From: Yoonia sp. | GTDB lineage: Bacteria > Pseudomonadota > Alphaproteobacteria > Rhodobacterales > Rhodobacteraceae | Direction of reading: 5' to 3' | NCBI RefSeq assembly: GCF_018402175.1 | Contig: NZ_JAGYJK010000018.1 | Location: 62,001-126,000, forward strand | DNA length: 64,000 nucleotides | Shown: piece after piece, positions 1-8,777 of the stretch | How the letters are laid out: the number at the start of each line of letters is the position of its first letter | Position numbering within the stretch: position 1 is the stretch's first letter | Position numbers and translations under genes: made by a program | The notes under the pieces: generated by a model | What the model was told of the DNA's origin: nothing | The model's database searches: none | Seen by the model: the letters and a program-made list of their open reading frames with translations, nothing else

Positions 1-157
1 CCTCGCTGACGCTGGTGCGCAACACGGGCAGATCGTCGTCCTGATACCAGCCGTCATCCACCGCATGGGCCGACAATCGGTCGAACCGCACCGCCGGATT
101 GCCAAGCGCGGCGCGCCCCTTGGCGCGGTGATATTTGCGGGTCAGGTCATCGGTCAT
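1..157 (-). CDS. PA0069-family radical SAM protein, N-terminal part only
   Basis: Only the first 52 codons lie inside the window; the gene runs off the left edge. The visible N-terminus carries GRAALGNPAVRFD followed by a DDGW...DDDLPVLRT stretch. This matches my memory of the leader of PA0069/Rv2578c-type radical SAM proteins, which precedes the CxxxCxxC iron-sulfur motif. That motif is outside the window, so the assignment rests on the leader alone. The start is the ATG at 155-157. It is divergent from the corrinoid protein gene, leaving about 130 bases for both promoters. The substrate of this family is not known to me. Confidence 0.55.
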   Translation of the reverse strand, partial: MTDDLTRKYHRAKGRAALGNPAVRFDRLSAHAVDDGWYQDDDLPVLRTSVSE

Positions 158-288
158 ACCGCATATTGGAACAAAAGATGAACACTGACAAGCCAGCGTC
201 GGTCCCGCGACGGTGAATGTCGCAATTCATCGGGTGGACGGGTGCAATTCAGCGCACTACAGGGACAACGACTTTCATGAGGGTTCCC

Positions 289-996
289 ATGGCCGACCAA
301 GACGACGACATCATCCTGTCCGAACTGAGCGACGAAGACCTTGTCGCGCAGATGTACGACGATCTTTATGACGGTATGAAAGAAGAGATCGAGGAAGGCG
401 TGAACATCCTGATCGCCCGCGGCTGGACCCCCTACCGCGTGCTGACAGAGGCGCTGGTCGGTGGCATGACCATCGTGGGCCATGATTTCCGCGACGGGAT
501 TCTTTTCGTGCCAGAGGTGCTGCTGGCTGCCAATGCGATGAAAGGCGGGATGTTCATCCTCAAGCCGCTGTTGATCGCCACAGGCGCGCCGCGCGTCGGC
601 AAGATGGTGATCGGCACCGTAAAAGGCGACATCCATGACATCGGTAAGAACCTTGTCGGCATGATGATGGAAGGCGCTGGTTTCGAGGTCATCGACCTTG
701 GCATCAACAATTCCGTCGAATCCTACATGGGTGCGCTAGAGGCTGAACAGCCTGACATCCTTGGTATGTCCGCCCTGCTGACGACCACGATGCCCTATAT
801 GAAGGTCGTGATCGACACTTTGGTCGAAAAGGGCGTGCGCGACGATTACATCGTGCTGGTGGGCGGTGCCCCCCTGAACGAGGAATTCGGCCGCGCCATC
901 GGGGCCGACGCCTATTGCCGCGATGCGGCCGTGGCGGTGGAAACCGCGAAAACGCTGGTCGCGCGCAAGCATAATCAGGGTGCCGTTCACGCCTGA
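289..996 (+). CDS. Corrinoid (cobalamin-binding) methyl-carrier protein
   Basis: This 235-residue protein has the two-part architecture of methyltransferase corrinoid proteins. A helical cap fills roughly residues 10-100 and a Rossmann-like B12-binding domain follows. The B12 signature is complete: DIHDIG with the axial His near residue 116, SALLTTTM near 161 and GGAP near 192. The family carries a methyl group on cobalamin between a donor and an acceptor enzyme. In roseobacters one such protein serves as the B12 module of a methionine synthase split over several genes, and I infer that role here. I chose the ATG at 289, after which the acidic leader typical of the family begins; the frame is open upstream to 217 but that part is not family-like. 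A small membrane protein and a DUF1638 gene follow on the same strand. Confidence 0.85.
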   Translation: MADQDDDIILSELSDEDLVAQMYDDLYDGMKEEIEEGVNILIARGWTPYRVLTEALVGGMTIVGHDFRDGILFVPEVLLAANAMKGGMFILKPLLIATGAPRVGKMVIGTVKGDIHDIGKNLVGMMMEGAGFEVIDLGINNSVESYMGALEAEQPDILGMSALLTTTMPYMKVVIDTLVEKGVRDDYIVLVGGAPLNEEFGRAIGADAYCRDAAVAVETAKTLVARKHNQGAVHA

Positions 997-1048
997 CCCT
1001 TTATTCGGGCGGCACCCGGTCTTACCTATGATCTATAGGAGAACCATT

Positions 1049-1228
1049 ATGCCGCTTGAAAAACTTGCCATCATCCTGGCCGCCGTGATCGCGGCCTCTG
1101 GTGTGACCATCGCACTCGGGGCTTGGGCTGCGGGGGCGGCGGGCCTTGCGCCGATGCTGGGCCTTGCCATCATCAGCATTGCTGTGCTGCTCGCCAGCGT
1201 GTTGTTGCGCCGCCACCGTGATCAGTGA
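1049..1228 (+). CDS. Small hydrophobic membrane protein (59 aa), unknown function
   Basis: A short reading frame encodes 59 residues with two predicted membrane helices (about residues 6-28 and 33-52) separated by a short Gly/Ala turn. It ends in a basic tail (RRHRD), which suggests a cytoplasmic C-terminus by the positive-inside rule. A good ribosome binding site (AGGAGA, seven bases before the ATG) supports translation. The stop codon overlaps the GTG start of the DUF1638 gene in another frame, so the two are probably translationally coupled. I recognise no family. Its position between a corrinoid protein and DUF1638 suggests, without proof, a link to that pathway. Confidence 0.6.
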   Translation: MPLEKLAIILAAVIAASGVTIALGAWAAGAAGLAPMLGLAIISIAVLLASVLLRRHRDQ

Positions 1229-1865
1229 CGCGCGCCTGAGCCAAGACGGGCTGCCCCCTGCCGGACAGGGCCAGATCCTGCTGATCGCCTGTGGTGCGCT
1301 GGCGCGTGAAATCCTTGCGCTGAAGGCTGCAAACAACTGGTCACATCTAGACCTGCACTGCCTGCCCGCGATCCTGCATAACCACCCCGACCGGATCATC
1401 CCCGCCCTGCGCGAGGCGGTGGCGAAACATGGCGCGGATTATCACGATATCTTTGTCGTCTATGCCGATTGCGGCACCGGCGGGCTGTTGCAGGCCGCCT
1501 GCGACGATATGGGCCTGCGGATGGTGGCGGGGCCGCATTGCTATGCTTTCTTCGAAGGGGTCGATGCCTTTGCCGCCCGCGATGAAATCACCGCCTTTTA
1601 CCTGACCGATTTTCTGGTCCGGCAGTTCGATGCCTTCGTCTGGGAACCTTTGGGCCTGCACAAACACCCTGCCCTGCGGGATATGTATTTCGGCAATTAC
1701 GAAAAACTGGTCTATCAGGCGCAGACCGATGATCCCGCCCTGACCGAAAAGGCGCAGGATTGCGCCGCACGTCTGGGTCTGGCGTTCGAGAGGCGCTTGA
1801 CCGGATACGGCGATCTGGCCACGGCCCTTGCCAGCGTTACAGCGCCGCCGCCGCCGTCTGCCTGA
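1218..1865 (+). CDS. DUF1638 domain protein
   Basis: About 215 residues covering a full DUF1638 domain. Visible conserved blocks are LIACGALAREI near the N-terminus, HNHPDRI, then VYADCGTGG and GPHCYAFF. Three cysteines and a histidine therefore sit in the best-conserved blocks, which would suit a metal, iron-sulfur or corrinoid site; this is inference, as the family has no function I know of. DUF1638 genes are recurrent neighbours of corrinoid methyltransferase genes. I chose GTG at 1218, overlapping the preceding stop, because no ATG lies near the start of the domain. The 3' end overlaps the convergent sufE gene by 29 bases. Confidence 0.75.
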   Translation: MISDARLSQDGLPPAGQGQILLIACGALAREILALKAANNWSHLDLHCLPAILHNHPDRIIPALREAVAKHGADYHDIFVVYADCGTGGLLQAACDDMGLRMVAGPHCYAFFEGVDAFAARDEITAFYLTDFLVRQFDAFVWEPLGLHKHPALRDMYFGNYEKLVYQAQTDDPALTEKAQDCAARLGLAFERRLTGYGDLATALASVTAPPPPSA

Positions 1866-2247
1866 TCCTATCCACCATCGCGCGCAAACCGTTCGAGCGT
1901 TGCGCTGACAGATGGTCGTTCAGCCCCAACCGGCCCAAAGCGGCGGGCGCGTCGATCTTGACCACCTCGGCCACAGGCTGGTCGTCATAAAGGGTGCGGA
2001 GCACCGCGATCAGCCCGCGCACGATCATCGCATCGCTTTCGCCGCGAAAGGTGAAAACACCGTCCTTGATCTGGGGAACCAGCCAGACCTGACTGGCGCA
2101 GCCGTCGACCTTGGTCGCAGGCACGCGCAAGGCATCCTCCAACGGGTCCATCGCGCGGCCCATGTCGATGACATGGCGGTAACGGTCTTCCCAATCGTCA
2201 AGAAATGCAAATGTCTCGACAAGGTCTTCAAAGGCGGGGTTGGTCAT
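1837..2247 (-). CDS. sufE: SufE family cysteine desulfuration protein
   Basis: A 136-residue protein of normal SufE length. SufE accepts persulfide sulfur from the desulfurase SufS and passes it to the SufBCD scaffold for iron-sulfur cluster assembly in the cytoplasm. The acceptor cysteine is visible at about residue 50 in VDGCASQVW, the family's hallmark. The fold's other blocks (WEDRYRHVIDMG near the start, FRGESDAMIVRGLIAVL in the middle) are present. It is the last gene of a minus-strand run behind purM, purN and rnd, 32 bases after rnd. The rest of the suf operon is not in the window. Confidence 0.93.
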   Translation of the reverse strand: MTNPAFEDLVETFAFLDDWEDRYRHVIDMGRAMDPLEDALRVPATKVDGCASQVWLVPQIKDGVFTFRGESDAMIVRGLIAVLRTLYDDQPVAEVVKIDAPAALGRLGLNDHLSAQRSNGLRAMVDRIRQTAAAAL

Positions 2248-2279
2248 ATCTGGGTTCCTTCAGTCACCGGTAAACTAGC

Positions 2280-3437
2280 CTAAAGCGGCACGGTGACCAC
2301 CTTTTGACCTTTGACCGCCAGCCCGACCTTGCCTTCGCACAGCTGCAAGGCCACGTCGCCGAACACGTCGCGCCGCCAACCGTTCAGGGCCGGCACATCA
2401 CGCATCCCCGCAGCCATAGCATCCAGATCAGCAGAAGACGCGATCAACTTGGGCGCAACACCCGCATCATCGGTCACGGCTTTCAGCAGCACACGCAGCA
2501 TATCGGCCAGTGCCGGATTGACCTGCAACTTGGCACGGCTCAGGTCCGGTTCGGGCAAATCGCCGGGTTTGGCGGCCAGCCCGGCCTTGATACTGGCCAG
2601 AATGCCATCGGCGATCTCGCCTTTGCGGGCTTCGCGCAACAACAGGCGTGACCTGTTTAAATCGTTTTCATTCAATGGCTTGGTTGATGCAAGTTCAACC
2701 AGAGCATCATCTTTGTACACACGGCTGCGCGGAATGTCGCGGGTCTGCGCATAGGTTTCACGAAACCGCGCCAATTCGCGCACGATGGCCAGAAACCGGC
2801 CCGACGTGGTGCGCGTCTTGACCCGCATCCACGCCTCGTCGGGGTCGGATTGATATGTGGCAGGATCGTTCAGCACCGCCATTTCCTCGGCCACCCATTT
2901 CGTGCGGCCCGATTTGGCAAGCCGGTTGGCAAGGTATTCGTAAACATCGCGCAGATGGGTGACATCGGCCAGCGCATATTCGGCCTGCGCATCGGTCAGC
3001 GGACGGCGCGACCAATCGGTAAAGCGGGACGATTTGTCCACCTCGGCCTTGGCGATCTTGCGCACAAGTGTCTCATATCCCGCCTGTTCACCGAACCCGC
3101 AGACCATCGCCGCGACCTGCGTGTCGAACAATGGCGCGGGGATCACACCGGCATCGACGTGGAAAATCTCCAGATCCTGCCGCGCGGCATGGAATACCTT
3201 GACGACACCGGGATCGCGGAACAGGTCATAAAGCGGGTCAAGCGATATGCCATCCGCCAGCGGATCGACCAGCACCGCATCTTCGCCTGCCGCATCGCGA
3301 TAGGCCATCTGCACAAGGCACAGCTTGGAATAATAGGTGCGTTCGCGCAAAAATTCGGTATCGACGGTGACATAGGCGCGTTTGGCGGCTTGGGTGCAAA
3401 ATGCGGCAAGGTCGGCGGTCGTGGAAATAATCTTCAT
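2280..3437 (-). CDS. rnd: Ribonuclease D
   Basis: A 385-residue 3'-5' exoribonuclease of the DEDD superfamily that trims tRNA precursors and other stable RNAs. The first exonuclease motif is VDTEFLRERTYY near residue 25. The second is the block FHAARQDLEIF, and the third is the YALADVTHL block near residue 165. An HRDC domain follows around residues 205-290. The length matches the family. It lies between purN and sufE on the same strand, with short gaps on both sides, so co-transcription is likely although the functions are unrelated. Confidence 0.92.
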   Translation of the reverse strand: MKIISTTADLAAFCTQAAKRAYVTVDTEFLRERTYYSKLCLVQMAYRDAAGEDAVLVDPLADGISLDPLYDLFRDPGVVKVFHAARQDLEIFHVDAGVIPAPLFDTQVAAMVCGFGEQAGYETLVRKIAKAEVDKSSRFTDWSRRPLTDAQAEYALADVTHLRDVYEYLANRLAKSGRTKWVAEEMAVLNDPATYQSDPDEAWMRVKTRTTSGRFLAIVRELARFRETYAQTRDIPRSRVYKDDALVELASTKPLNENDLNRSRLLLREARKGEIADGILASIKAGLAAKPGDLPEPDLSRAKLQVNPALADMLRVLLKAVTDDAGVAPKLIASSADLDAMAAGMRDVPALNGWRRDVFGDVALQLCEGKVGLAVKGQKVVTVPL

Positions 3438-3494
3438 ACAATGTCCGTCGGTTTGTTGCGCCCTTGATAGGGCATCGGATCGGCAATGAAAAGA

Positions 3495-4091
3495 TCAGCC
3501 ACCCAGCATCACCGGACGGCGATCGCCTGCCGCAAACCGGCGCAAAACAGCGGGATAAAGCGCATGTTCCAAGGGCAATAACCGCGCAGCCAGCGTGTCG
3601 GGCGTATCACCGGGCAAAACCGGCATGACAGCCTGCCCCAGCACCGGCCCGTCATCCAGTGCAGCGGTGACGTCATGCACGGTACAGCCGTGATGGGCGT
3701 CGCCTGCTTGCAGCGCGCGGGCATGGGTGTGCAAGCCACGATATTTCGGCAAAAGCGACGGATGGATATTCAGGATGCGGCCTTCCCACTGACCGATGAA
3801 ATCGGCCCCCAGAATGCGCATGAAACCGGCAAGGCAGATGATATCGGGGCGCGCATCCAGCAAGACTGCGTGCAAGGCCGCCTCGAAGGCGGGACGGTCC
3901 TTGGCATAGGCGCGGTGATCAACCACAGCCGTCGGCACGCCCAGCCCCGCCGCCTTGGCCAGCCCGCCCGCCGCCGGATCATTGGACAGGACCAGCACGG
4001 GGCGGGCAGGATGATCGCCGGTCATGGAATGGACAAGGGCCTCCATATTGGACCCGCCGCCCGAAATCAGGATCGCAACCTTTTTGGTCAC
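3495..4091 (-). CDS. purN: Phosphoribosylglycinamide formyltransferase
   Basis: A 198-residue enzyme that formylates GAR with 10-formyl-tetrahydrofolate in purine synthesis. The phosphate-binding ISGGGSNMEAL motif is at the N-terminus. The catalytic NIHPSLLPKYRGLHTHARA block is near residue 105, and the Asp-containing HDVTAALDDGP block follows near 140. The start is a GTG at 4089-4091. It overlaps the TGA stop of purM, the usual translational coupling of the purM-purN pair. Confidence 0.93.
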   Translation of the reverse strand: MTKKVAILISGGGSNMEALVHSMTGDHPARPVLVLSNDPAAGGLAKAAGLGVPTAVVDHRAYAKDRPAFEAALHAVLLDARPDIICLAGFMRILGADFIGQWEGRILNIHPSLLPKYRGLHTHARALQAGDAHHGCTVHDVTAALDDGPVLGQAVMPVLPGDTPDTLAARLLPLEHALYPAVLRRFAAGDRRPVMLGG

Positions 4092-5129
4092 ACAAGCGCG
4101 CCTGTGTAACGGATGCCTGCGGCCTCGGTCACGGTGCCGATGCGATGCACCGTCTCGCCTGCCTCGGACAAAAGTGCTGCCAGCGCCTCGGCGCGGGCGG
4201 CATCAACGACCAGCACCATGCCAATGCCGGCGTTGAAGGTTTTCAACAATTCAGCCTGCGCCATGCCACCGGTCTGGACCAGCCAGGCAAAGACAGGTGG
4301 CAAGGACCATGATCCCAGATCAATATCCGCCCCCAGATCATCCGGCAGACACACGCGGCAGGTTCTCGGTCAGCCCGCCACCGGTGATATGGGCCAGCGC
4401 ATGCACGCCCCCTGCCCGCACAGCGGCCAGCGCGGGCTGCACATAAAGCCGGGTGGGCGTCAAAAGCACCTCACCCAAGGACCCGTCTGCAAAAGGCGCG
4501 TCATCGTCCCAGCCCAGCCCCGACAAGTCCACAATCCGGCGGACCAGCGAATAGCCGTTGGAATGCACGCCATCGGACGCCAGCCCCAACAACACATCGC
4601 CCGCCACGACATCGCGCGGCAGATCCGCCCCGCGTTCCATGGCCCCCACGGCAAACCCCGCCAGATCGAAATCACCCTTGTGATACATGCCCGGCATTTC
4701 CGCCGTCTCGCCGCCGATCAAGGCACAGCCAGAGGCTTCGCAACCCGCCGCAATCCCGTTGATGATGCGCGTCGCCTGATCCAGCTCCAGCTTGCCGGTG
4801 GCGAAATAGTCCAGAAAGAACAAAGGTTCCGCACCCTGACAGACCAGATCATTGACACACATCGCGACCAGATCGATCCCGATCGTATCGACATGGCCGG
4901 TATCAATGGCAATGCGCAGCTTGGTGCCGACACCATCGGTCGCGGCCACCAGCACCGGATCGACAAACCCCGCGGCTTTCAGATCGAACAGCGCGCCGAA
5001 CCCGCCCAGCCCGGACATCACGCCGGGCCGCGCCGTGCGCTTGGCCGCAGGCTTGATCCGTTCCACCAAAGAATTGCCTGCGTCGATATCGACCCCCGCA
5101 TCCGCATAAGTCAGGCCGTTTTTGCTCAT
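4088..5129 (-). CDS. purM: Phosphoribosylformylglycinamidine cyclo-ligase, one-base frameshift near 4349
   Basis: PurM closes the imidazole ring to make AIR. The N-terminal 260 or so residues, from [15 protein letters not shown] to [13 protein letters not shown], are in one frame. The remainder, from [14 protein letters not shown] to the end, is in another. The join falls inside a block that is continuous in the family (NLPRV-LP-D). Removing one base near 4349 (extra A in CAGACACAC on the plus strand) restores 347 codons, the normal length. Because PurM is needed for purine synthesis and purN follows intact, a sequence error is more likely than a true loss. The start ATG is at 5127-5129. Confidence 0.88.
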
Positions 5130-5199
5130 CTGGGGCACCCCTTTGTCTGGTTGACCTGCGGTTAGCGCAAGGCCGCGCCCCGCGCAACGCCCTCCCGTG

Positions 5200-5232
5200 C
5201 ATCTTCCGAGCATAAATATCCCCGCCGGAGGC
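5200..5232 (-). repeat. Intergenic repeat, copy 1 (CCTCCGGCGGGGATATTT family)
   Basis: Read on the minus strand this is GCCTCCGGCGGGGATATT, a short spacer, then CTCGGAAGATG. The same string recurs at 11924, 21419, 50149 and 60158, with weaker copies at 16986 and 52742. This copy lies upstream of purM. It contains the small palindrome CCTCCGGCGG with partial dyad symmetry. Confidence 0.7.
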
Positions 5233-5306
5233 ATAAAAGTTCTTTTCGACCGCGCCGAATGCGAAACGCTTGACCATCGGCACAGCCCCGATTAACCCGA
5301 TCACGG

Positions 5307-5383
5307 GGGCCTGTAGCTCAATTGGTCAGAGCAGAGCGCTCATAACGCTTTGGTTGCGGGTTCAAGTCCTGCCGGGCCTACCA
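5307..5383 (+). tRNA. tRNA with CAU anticodon (probably tRNA-Ile2; elongator tRNA-Met possible)
   Basis: A complete 77-base cloverleaf with encoded CCA. The acceptor GGGCCTG pairs with CGGGCCT, the D arm is GCTC/GAGC, the anticodon stem is GAGCG/CGCTT and the loop CTCATAA gives anticodon CAU. The T arm GCGGG/CCTGC encloses TTCAAGT. Initiator features are absent. The TTGGTT variable-region sequence resembles my memory of lysidine-type tRNA-Ile2 more than elongator Met. The identity call is therefore tentative, while the tRNA itself is certain. Confidence 0.93.
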
Positions 5384-5598
5384 ATCTGCTTTTGGGATCA
5401 CCCCATGGCAGCCACCCCCAAAATATCCGACACAGCCCCCGTTTCGCCAAGGCCAATTGCTGCGGTGATCCCCGCACACCCATAGCGATGCAAGCGGTCT
5501 GCACAGCTTGGCGCAACAGGGTCTGGGCGCCAGGGCAGTGTTGATGCTCGTACCGCGCCGTGCAGGTGTCAGCATCCGGCGCTGCAGGGCATTTCACG

Positions 5599-6348
5599 CT
5601 AATGGCATGCGCACTCGTCAAAGATCGCGGCAATCTGTGCGGCATCCAGCAGGGTCCACTGGCCGGGCAACAAATCGTCGGGCAGGACCAGCCCGCCCAA
5701 ACCTTCGCGGTGCAAGGCCGTGACGTGATTGCCGGTGGCGGCGAACATCCGGCGCACCTGATGATAACGCCCTTCGGTCACGGTCAACACCGCCTCGGTC
5801 GGGGAAATCACCCGCAGGTCGGCGGGCGCCAGGGGTTTGTCCTCGCCTTGCAGCACCAATTCGCCCGCAGCGAAAATCGCGCCCTCTGTGCCATCCAGCG
5901 GCCGTGCCAGCGTGGCGCGATAGGTTTTCTTGATCTGTCGTTTGGGGCTGATGATCCGGTGCAACAGCGGGCCGTCATCGGTCAGCAACAACAGGCCCGA
6001 TGTCTGTTTGTCCAGCCGCCCCACGGTGGAAATCACCGGCTGGCGGCGTTTCCAGCGGTCGGGCAGGATGTCGTAAACCAGCGGCCCGTCTTCTTTATGT
6101 GAACAGGTCATGCCCAGCGGTTTGTGCAACAAGATGACCATGCCCGCCAAAGGGTCCAACGGTTCGCGGCTGACGATCATGCGTGCAGGCAGATCAGGGG
6201 TCACGGCGATGCGGGTGGTGGCATCCCAGATGCGGGTATCATCCAGCGTGATCCAGCCCGATTTCGCCATCCGCGCAATGTCGCCACGCGACCCATAGCC
6301 CAGTGATCCAAGCAATTGGTCGATCCGTGCCGTGGCCGTTTTTGTCAT
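5599..6348 (-). CDS. RsuA/RluB/E/F-family rRNA pseudouridine synthase
   Basis: A 249-residue enzyme with an N-terminal S4 RNA-binding domain (about residues 5-50, RIDQLLGSLGYGSRGDIARM) and a catalytic domain. The latter carries GRLDKQTSGLLLLTDDG; the Asp in GRLD is the invariant catalytic residue that attacks the target uridine. The closing EGRYHQVRRMFA block is typical of the RsuA branch. Whether the target is 16S U516 or a 23S site cannot be told from sequence alone. The ATG at 6346-6348 starts directly before the S4 domain; the frame is open far upstream but that part is the complement of icd. Confidence 0.9.
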   Translation of the reverse strand: MTKTATARIDQLLGSLGYGSRGDIARMAKSGWITLDDTRIWDATTRIAVTPDLPARMIVSREPLDPLAGMVILLHKPLGMTCSHKEDGPLVYDILPDRWKRRQPVISTVGRLDKQTSGLLLLTDDGPLLHRIISPKRQIKKTYRATLARPLDGTEGAIFAAGELVLQGEDKPLAPADLRVISPTEAVLTVTEGRYHQVRRMFAATGNHVTALHREGLGGLVLPDDLLPGQWTLLDAAQIAAIFDECACH

Positions 6349-6615
6349 TCTGTCCAGACCCTTAAAAAACAGCGCAAGTAGTGATCTGATCGTGACGCGA
6401 CCACAGATATCAGCGCGCACGACACCTAACGCCCGCAGCGCCCTGCCACAAGCCGCCAAGGCCACGCGGCTGGCGCATCTGGCGCGGATGTCGCTCATCG
6501 GCGAAGCCCCGCCTTGGACGCGATTTTTTCGGTATACCAAGGCATACAGCCCTTTCTGTAACCGCGATTCTGCGCTATGGAAGCGCCAGAATCCCAGCAA
6601 AAGCGGAGCAAAGAC

Positions 6616-7824
6616 ATGACCAAGATCAAGGTAGCAAACCCCGTTGTCGAACTCGACGGTGATGAAATGACCCGGATCATCTGGGATTTCATCAAGAAGA
6701 AACTGATCCTGCCCTATCTGGATCTGGATCTGAAATACTACGATCTGGGCATGGAAGTCCGCGACGAAACCAACGACCAGATCACCGTGGATGCCGCCGA
6801 GGCGATCAAGAAATACGGTGTCGGCGTCAAATGCGCGACGATCACGCCAGACGAGGCGCGGGTCGCGGAATTCGGCCTCAAACAGATGTGGCGCAGCCCA
6901 AATGGCACGATCCGCAACATTCTGGGCGGTGTGGTGTTCCGCGCGCCGATCATCTGCAAGAACGTGCCGCGCCTTGTGCCGGGCTGGACCGACCCGATTG
7001 TCATTGGCCGTCACGCATTCGGTGACCAGTACAAGGCCACCGATTTCCTGATGCCCGGCAAAGGCCAGCTGACCATGAAATTCGTGGGCGACGATGGCAC
7101 CGTGATCGAAAGGGTGGTCTATGACAGCCCCGGCGCCGGTGTGGCGATGGGCATGTATAACCTTGACGAAAGCATCATCGATTTCGCCCGTGCCTCGCTC
7201 CACTATGGGCTGAACCTTGGCTGGCCGGTCTATCTGTCCACCAAGAACACGATCCTGAAAGCCTATGACGGGCGGTTCAAGGACCTGTTTCAGAAGGTGT
7301 ATGAGGAAGAATTCGCCGACAAATTCAAGGCGGCAGGCATCACCTATGAACACCGCCTGATCGACGATATGGTTGCATCCGCGATGAAATGGTCAGGCAA
7401 ATTCGTCTGGGCCTGTAAAAACTATGACGGCGACGTGCAATCCGATACCGTCGCACAGGGCTTCGGCAGCTTGGGTCTGATGACATCCGCGCTAATGACC
7501 CCCGATGGCAAGATCATCGAGGCCGAGGCCGCCCATGGCACCGTCACCCGCCATTATCGCCAGCATCAGGCAGGCAAGGCGACATCGACCAATTCCATCG
7601 CCTCGATCTTTGCCTGGACCGGCGGGCTCAAGCACCGCGCGAAACTCGATGACAACGCGCAGTTGATGACCTTTGCCACCACGCTGGAAAAGGTCACGGT
7701 TGATACGGTCGAAAGCGGGTTCATGACCAAGGATCTGGCGCTGCTGGTCGGCCCCGACCAGAAATGGCTGACCACCGAAGGGTTCCTTGAAAAGGTGGAC
7801 CAGAACCTGAACGCCGCGATGTAA
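6616..7824 (+). CDS. icd: NADP-dependent isocitrate dehydrogenase
   Basis: A 402-residue dimeric-type (eukaryote-like) isocitrate dehydrogenase that oxidises isocitrate to 2-oxoglutarate in the TCA cycle. The substrate-binding block [12 protein letters not shown] is near residue 95. The [18 protein letters not shown] block with the metal-binding Asp residues is near 275. The NADP-binding [14 protein letters not shown] block is near 305. I chose the ATG at 6616, where the family sequence [19 protein letters not shown] begins. The gene has its own terminator at 7832. Confidence 0.96.
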   Translation: MTKIKVANPVVELDGDEMTRIIWDFIKKKLILPYLDLDLKYYDLGMEVRDETNDQITVDAAEAIKKYGVGVKCATITPDEARVAEFGLKQMWRSPNGTIRNILGGVVFRAPIICKNVPRLVPGWTDPIVIGRHAFGDQYKATDFLMPGKGQLTMKFVGDDGTVIERVVYDSPGAGVAMGMYNLDESIIDFARASLHYGLNLGWPVYLSTKNTILKAYDGRFKDLFQKVYEEEFADKFKAAGITYEHRLIDDMVASAMKWSGKFVWACKNYDGDVQSDTVAQGFGSLGLMTSALMTPDGKIIEAEAAHGTVTRHYRQHQAGKATSTNSIASIFAWTGGLKHRAKLDDNAQLMTFATTLEKVTVDTVESGFMTKDLALLVGPDQKWLTTEGFLEKVDQNLNAAM

Positions 7825-7831
7825 AACCAAA

Positions 7832-7852
7832 GGGGGGCCGCTTGGCCCCCCA
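7832..7852 (+). terminator. Hairpin terminator after icd
   Basis: An 8-bp perfect stem GGGGGGCC/GGCCCCCC with a GCTT loop, followed by ACTTTAT, lies eight bases after the icd stop. The convergent lipoprotein gene ends at 7875, so the hairpin may also serve the minus strand, where CTTTGG follows it. Confidence 0.75.
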
Positions 7853-7874
7853 CTTTATCCCTGCCGCTGCGGCG

Positions 7875-8777
7875 TTATTTGTTGATGAAGGTGAAACTGC
7901 CCGATGTTTCAACCGGTCCGGTGCTGGTTGTTCTTGTCTCGCGCAGGATCCCGACGCCCGCTATCTCACGGCCGGTCTGGCCATAGAAATTGCCCGACAG
8001 GTTTGTATTTGAAGTGCAGGTGTCTGTGACTGGACAGTCCGTGCGCACCGCAGTCGAGGTGAACGCCGCGCCGCTGCGTGTGCCAGTGATCGAGAATTCT
8101 TTGGCTCTAAAATTGTTGTTAGTGTCGCTGTCGCTGGTTCCGACACTCATGGTGCCATTCACGGCATTCGTGGCAAAGTTGGCGTCGATCGTGCCGGTTC
8201 CACGAATGTCGAGGGCACGCACTCTCCCGTTCGCCAATTCAGTCCCACTTCCGGACAGCAGCACCGAATAGCTCGCAGTGCCGGAAAGATTGGCGGCATT
8301 GGTAATATTCCCGACGACGAAACGGAAGATGCCATCATCTTGTTGATTTGCTGACCCAGATCGTGCGTATCGATATGCCGACACTTCACTGCCCGGCTGC
8401 GTCCGCTCCAGGACATGGTAGGTCTGGCCGTCGACCCTAATGAAACCTTCTGACGTACCAATTCGTTTCAGTTCCGCGGTTGCACCGTTATATGTGATGC
8501 TGATTGTGTTCGCGTCCACGCCCACAACAGTGATCGAATTTTGTTGAAAACTTCCGCTGCCGCTTCCGGCGGCGAAAGACACGCTGCTGGTGCTGGCCGT
8601 GCGGTCTGTGACCGCGGTAGACAGCGTGCCACCACCTGTGACATCGCCGCTGGCAAACGGCAGGCCGTTGGTGCCGTTAACCGCGCCTGTGCCCACGACA
8701 TCCACCACCGAGGCCCCACATCCCGCCAAAGCCATCGCTCCCGCGCCCATGATAACATAGGGTATCAACTTCTTCAT
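7875..8777 (-). CDS. Putative lipoprotein with TbpB-like C-terminal barrel
   Basis: A 300-residue secreted protein. The leader MKKLIPYVIMGAGAMALAGC ends in a clear lipobox (LAGC, Cys20), so it should be a lipid-anchored envelope protein. Residues 30-100 are Gly/Ser/Thr-rich and low in complexity. The C-terminus (NLSGNFYGQTGREIAGVGIL, then ETSGSFTFINK) resembles the short beta-barrel closing blocks of transferrin-binding-protein-like solute-binding lipoproteins. That family binds metal or heme carriers at the cell surface, but the ligand here is unknown. AGGAG lies eight bases before the ATG. Its base composition is visibly less GC-rich than its neighbours, so recent acquisition is possible. 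Confidence 0.7.
   Translation of the reverse strand: MKKLIPYVIMGAGAMALAGCGASVVDVVGTGAVNGTNGLPFASGDVTGGGTLSTAVTDRTASTSSVSFAAGSGSGSFQQNSITVVGVDANTISITYNGATAELKRIGTSEGFIRVDGQTYHVLERTQPGSEVSAYRYARSGSANQQDDGIFRFVVGNITNAANLSGTASYSVLLSGSGTELANGRVRALDIRGTGTIDANFATNAVNGTMSVGTSDSDTNNNFRAKEFSITGTRSGAAFTSTAVRTDCPVTDTCTSNTNLSGNFYGQTGREIAGVGILRETRTTSTGPVETSGSFTFINK

Noticed and set aside
5340-5645. Minus-strand frame overlapping the CAU tRNA
   Set aside because: Its C-terminus is merely a translation of the tRNA. No gene-like features.
6349-7353. Upstream extension of the pseudouridine synthase across icd
   Set aside because: The extra 335 residues are the complement of icd; the S4 domain starts at 6348.
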